A DNA stretch of 23,444 nucleotides, taken from an uncultured Pseudomonadota bacterium. GTDB taxonomy: Bacteria > Pseudomonadota > Gammaproteobacteria > Burkholderiales > Casimicrobiaceae. Position 1 is the first letter of the stretch, and every line of letters begins with the position of its first letter. Shown here piece by piece: positions 22,182 to 23,444 of this stretch. A program made the position numbers and the translations under genes. The DNA lies in assembly GCA_937958295.1 (NCBI GenBank), contig CALFEY010000009.1, forward strand, positions 1-23,444, read 5' to 3'. The notes under the pieces were generated by a model, which was given only the letters and a program-made list of their open reading frames with translations, did no database searches and was not told the DNA's origin.

Positions 22182-22955
22182 ATGGAGACACCGGAATGTC
22201 CTGACGCACCGCACGACTACGCGGCCATGGCCCACGCCATCTGCCGCGCCGTCACCGCACGAATCGGCGACGAAGCGGCTCTGGACGAATGCGGCCGCAT
22301 CGCCGAACACTTGGGCTTCACCGGATTCTCCTACCTCGTCGTGCGTCCCGGGACCGTGGGCTCGGAGCTCGTGCACCATTGGACGACCGCAAGCGTGCGC
22401 TGGAAGTCGCTTTACCGCACACGTGCCCTCCACCTCGCCGACCCGCGCATCGCGCACACGCGGGGCCGCTCGATCCCGGTCGCGTGGGCAGCGGACACCG
22501 CCAGCGCGGATCCGCGCACGAAGGTGTTCAATCGCGCTGCCAGCGCTCATTTCATCCGTGGCGGGGTCGCGATGTCCTTGCAGGAGGAGCATGGGTACCG
22601 CACGATCGTCTGTTGGGACGCCCGCGTGATCCGCTATGACGCCACGCGCGACCCCAATGCGCGCGCCGAGCTCGCGACGTTGTCGCTACTCGCAGGGTTC
22701 GTTCACGAGAAGATGACGGGTCGCGCGAAAGGCAACGCCGCCCGCAGCGTAGCGCCCCCGCTCACCCAGCGCGAGCGCGAGTGCCTCACGCTGGCGGCAC
22801 ACGGCATGACCAGCGCCGACATCGGCGTCAAGCTTGGCATCGCGGAGCGAACGGCCAACTTCCATATCGCCAACATCATCGACAAGCTGGGCGCCCTCAA
22901 CCGGGGAGAAGCCATCGCGCGCGGGGTGGCGCTCAACCTCGTGGCCCGGCCCTAG
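22182..22955 (+). CDS. LuxR-type quorum-sensing regulator (solo), second of two
   Basis: A 257-residue LuxR-family receptor and activator. The ligand-domain residues are conserved at exact spacing: Trp74, Tyr78, Asp87, Pro88, Trp102 and Gly128. In the helix-turn-helix LTQRERECLTLAAHGMTSADIGVKLGIAERTANFH, Glu198, Leu202 and Gly208 are present. The DNA-binding half is clearly similar to the preceding luxR (shared RERECL, LAA, GMT, KLGA and EAIARG), while the ligand domains differ strongly, so the two may read different signals at related operators. The ATG at 22182 is preceded by GGGAGG at 8-9 bases; upstream in-frame GTGs (22062, 22146) have no homology. Base composition is GC-rich like the chromosome, unlike its neighbour. 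Upstream lie the lux box and FNR box. Confidence 0.94.
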   Translation: METPECPDAPHDYAAMAHAICRAVTARIGDEAALDECGRIAEHLGFTGFSYLVVRPGTVGSELVHHWTTASVRWKSLYRTRALHLADPRIAHTRGRSIPVAWAADTASADPRTKVFNRAASAHFIRGGVAMSLQEEHGYRTIVCWDARVIRYDATRDPNARAELATLSLLAGFVHEKMTGRAKGNAARSVAPPLTQRERECLTLAAHGMTSADIGVKLGIAERTANFHIANIIDKLGALNRGEAIARGVALNLVARP

Positions 22956-22959
22956 CGGG

Positions 22960-22992
22960 CGCCTGACGCGGTCGGGCGTCCCCCGTCAGGCG
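22960..22992. terminator. Hairpin between convergent luxR and HAD genes
   Basis: CGCCTGACG (22960-22968) and CGTCAGGCG (22984-22992) form a perfect 9-bp stem with a 15-base loop. It starts 5 bases past the luxR stop and overlaps the last codons of the HAD gene. It is symmetrical but without T-runs, so a bidirectional terminator is plausible, not proven. Confidence 0.42.
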
Positions 22993-23444
22993 TGACTGGC
23001 GAGCCAGGCCCGGAGCTCGGTCACCGAGTGCACCACGGCAAGAGGCGACGCCCCCCGGAGCCCCGCAAGGTCGTGCGCTCCGTAGGCAACGGCCACAGCG
23101 TCCACGCCGGCATTGCGCGCGAGCTCGAGGTCGTGTGTCGTGTCCCCGATCATGAGGGTCTCCCGCGGCGCGACGCCGAGGCGATCCATCAGGTGGAGGA
23201 GCATATCCGGGTGCGGTTTCGGGAAGCCCTCGTCGGCGCAGCGCGTGGCGTGGAATCGGGCATGCAGGCCGTTCTTTGCCAGCGCACGATCGAGACCCTT
23301 GCGGGTCTTGCCTGTAGCCACGGCAAGAAAGTGGCCCCCGGCCTCGAGGTCGGCGAGCATCTCGGCCGCGCCGGCAAACAGAGGAATGTCCTCCTCCCGT
23401 CCGAGATAGCGGGCACGATACAAGGCGGCAACTTCTCCGTGACG
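22986..23444 (-). CDS. HAD-IA family hydrolase, phosphoglycolate-phosphatase-like (N-terminus beyond right edge)
   Basis: The frame stays open to the window end, giving the last 152 residues. Visible HAD motifs are motif II, the threonine in LAVATGKTRKGLDRAL; motif III, the lysine in GFPKPHPDML; and motif IV, MIGDTTHDLELARNAG, with the Mg2+-binding aspartates. Motif I (DxDxT) must lie outside. The PLFAGAAEMLADLEAGGH segment ahead of motif II is typical of the Gph-like branch with a helical cap, which removes phosphate from 2-phosphoglycolate or similar small molecules. The TTG at 23421-23423 is not a credible start because the coding pattern continues upstream (RHGEVAAL). In betaproteobacteria such a gene often sits beside rluC; that cannot be checked here. 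Confidence 0.88.
   Translation of the reverse strand, partial: RHGEVAALYRARYLGREEDIPLFAGAAEMLADLEAGGHFLAVATGKTRKGLDRALAKNGLHARFHATRCADEGFPKPHPDMLLHLMDRLGVAPRETLMIGDTTHDLELARNAGVDAVAVAYGAHDLAGLRGASPLAVVHSVTELRAWLASHA

Noticed and set aside
22010..22204. A small plus-strand frame starting MTMYLLIYINS between the two luxR genes
   Set aside because: Its start lies between the two palindromes, it has no ribosome binding site, and after the AT-rich part it becomes an Arg-rich shadow running into luxR.

Overview
The window reads as chromosomal DNA of a high-GC betaproteobacterium (Burkholderiales/Rhodocyclales-like; I cannot place it more finely). The reasons are strong G/C preference at third codon positions, the gene order yciO - site-2 protease - trpS - scpA - scpB - rluB, a CysB-type LysR regulator, and a branched-chain amino-acid transporter whose permease and ATPase are fused. 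There are about 23 genes, tightly packed. No RNA gene, insertion sequence, CRISPR array or phage gene was seen, and no gene-free stretch exceeds 300 bases.

Layout. (1) 1-6727, minus strand: a liv-type ABC importer operon (binding protein, LivH permease, LivM-LivG fusion, LivF ATPase) read from a good sigma70-like promoter. It is followed by tldD and then the first codons of a glycosyltransferase that runs off the left edge. (2) 6744-9178, minus: PII protein glnB, channel gene mscL and a secreted PQQ-dependent sugar dehydrogenase-like protein whose start lies inside mscL. (3) 9381-12263, plus: a FemAB/GNAT-like gene broken by one in-frame amber codon, then a crotonase and an HSDL2-like short-chain dehydrogenase overlapping by 4 bases. 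(4) 12336-18332, minus: a compact housekeeping operon yciO, site-2 protease, trpS, scpA, scpB, rluB (tRNA charging, chromosome segregation, rRNA modification), with tandem repeats in the RluB tail. (5) 18406-20998, plus: cysB-like regulator, Bcr/CflA exporter and a secreted DUF192 protein, joined by 4-base overlaps. (6) 21149-22955, plus: two consecutive LuxR-type quorum-sensing receptors without a synthase gene. (7) 22986-end, minus: C-terminal part of a HAD phosphatase.

The most unusual part is the 244-base gap between the two luxR genes. It carries a perfect 18-bp palindrome that matches a lux box and, 43 bp further on, a second perfect 18-bp palindrome containing the exact FNR/ANR consensus TTGAT-N4-ATCAA. 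A plausible -10 lies at class II distance from the FNR site. This suggests a receptor gene controlled jointly by acyl-homoserine-lactone signalling and oxygen. Both receptors keep the canonical ligand-pocket and DNA-binding residues, and the first is visibly less GC-rich than its surroundings. The second notable item is the amber codon in the FemAB-like gene: it sits in a 10-bp palindrome and is followed directly by a perfect 10-bp hairpin, although a simple nonsense mutation is the more economical explanation.
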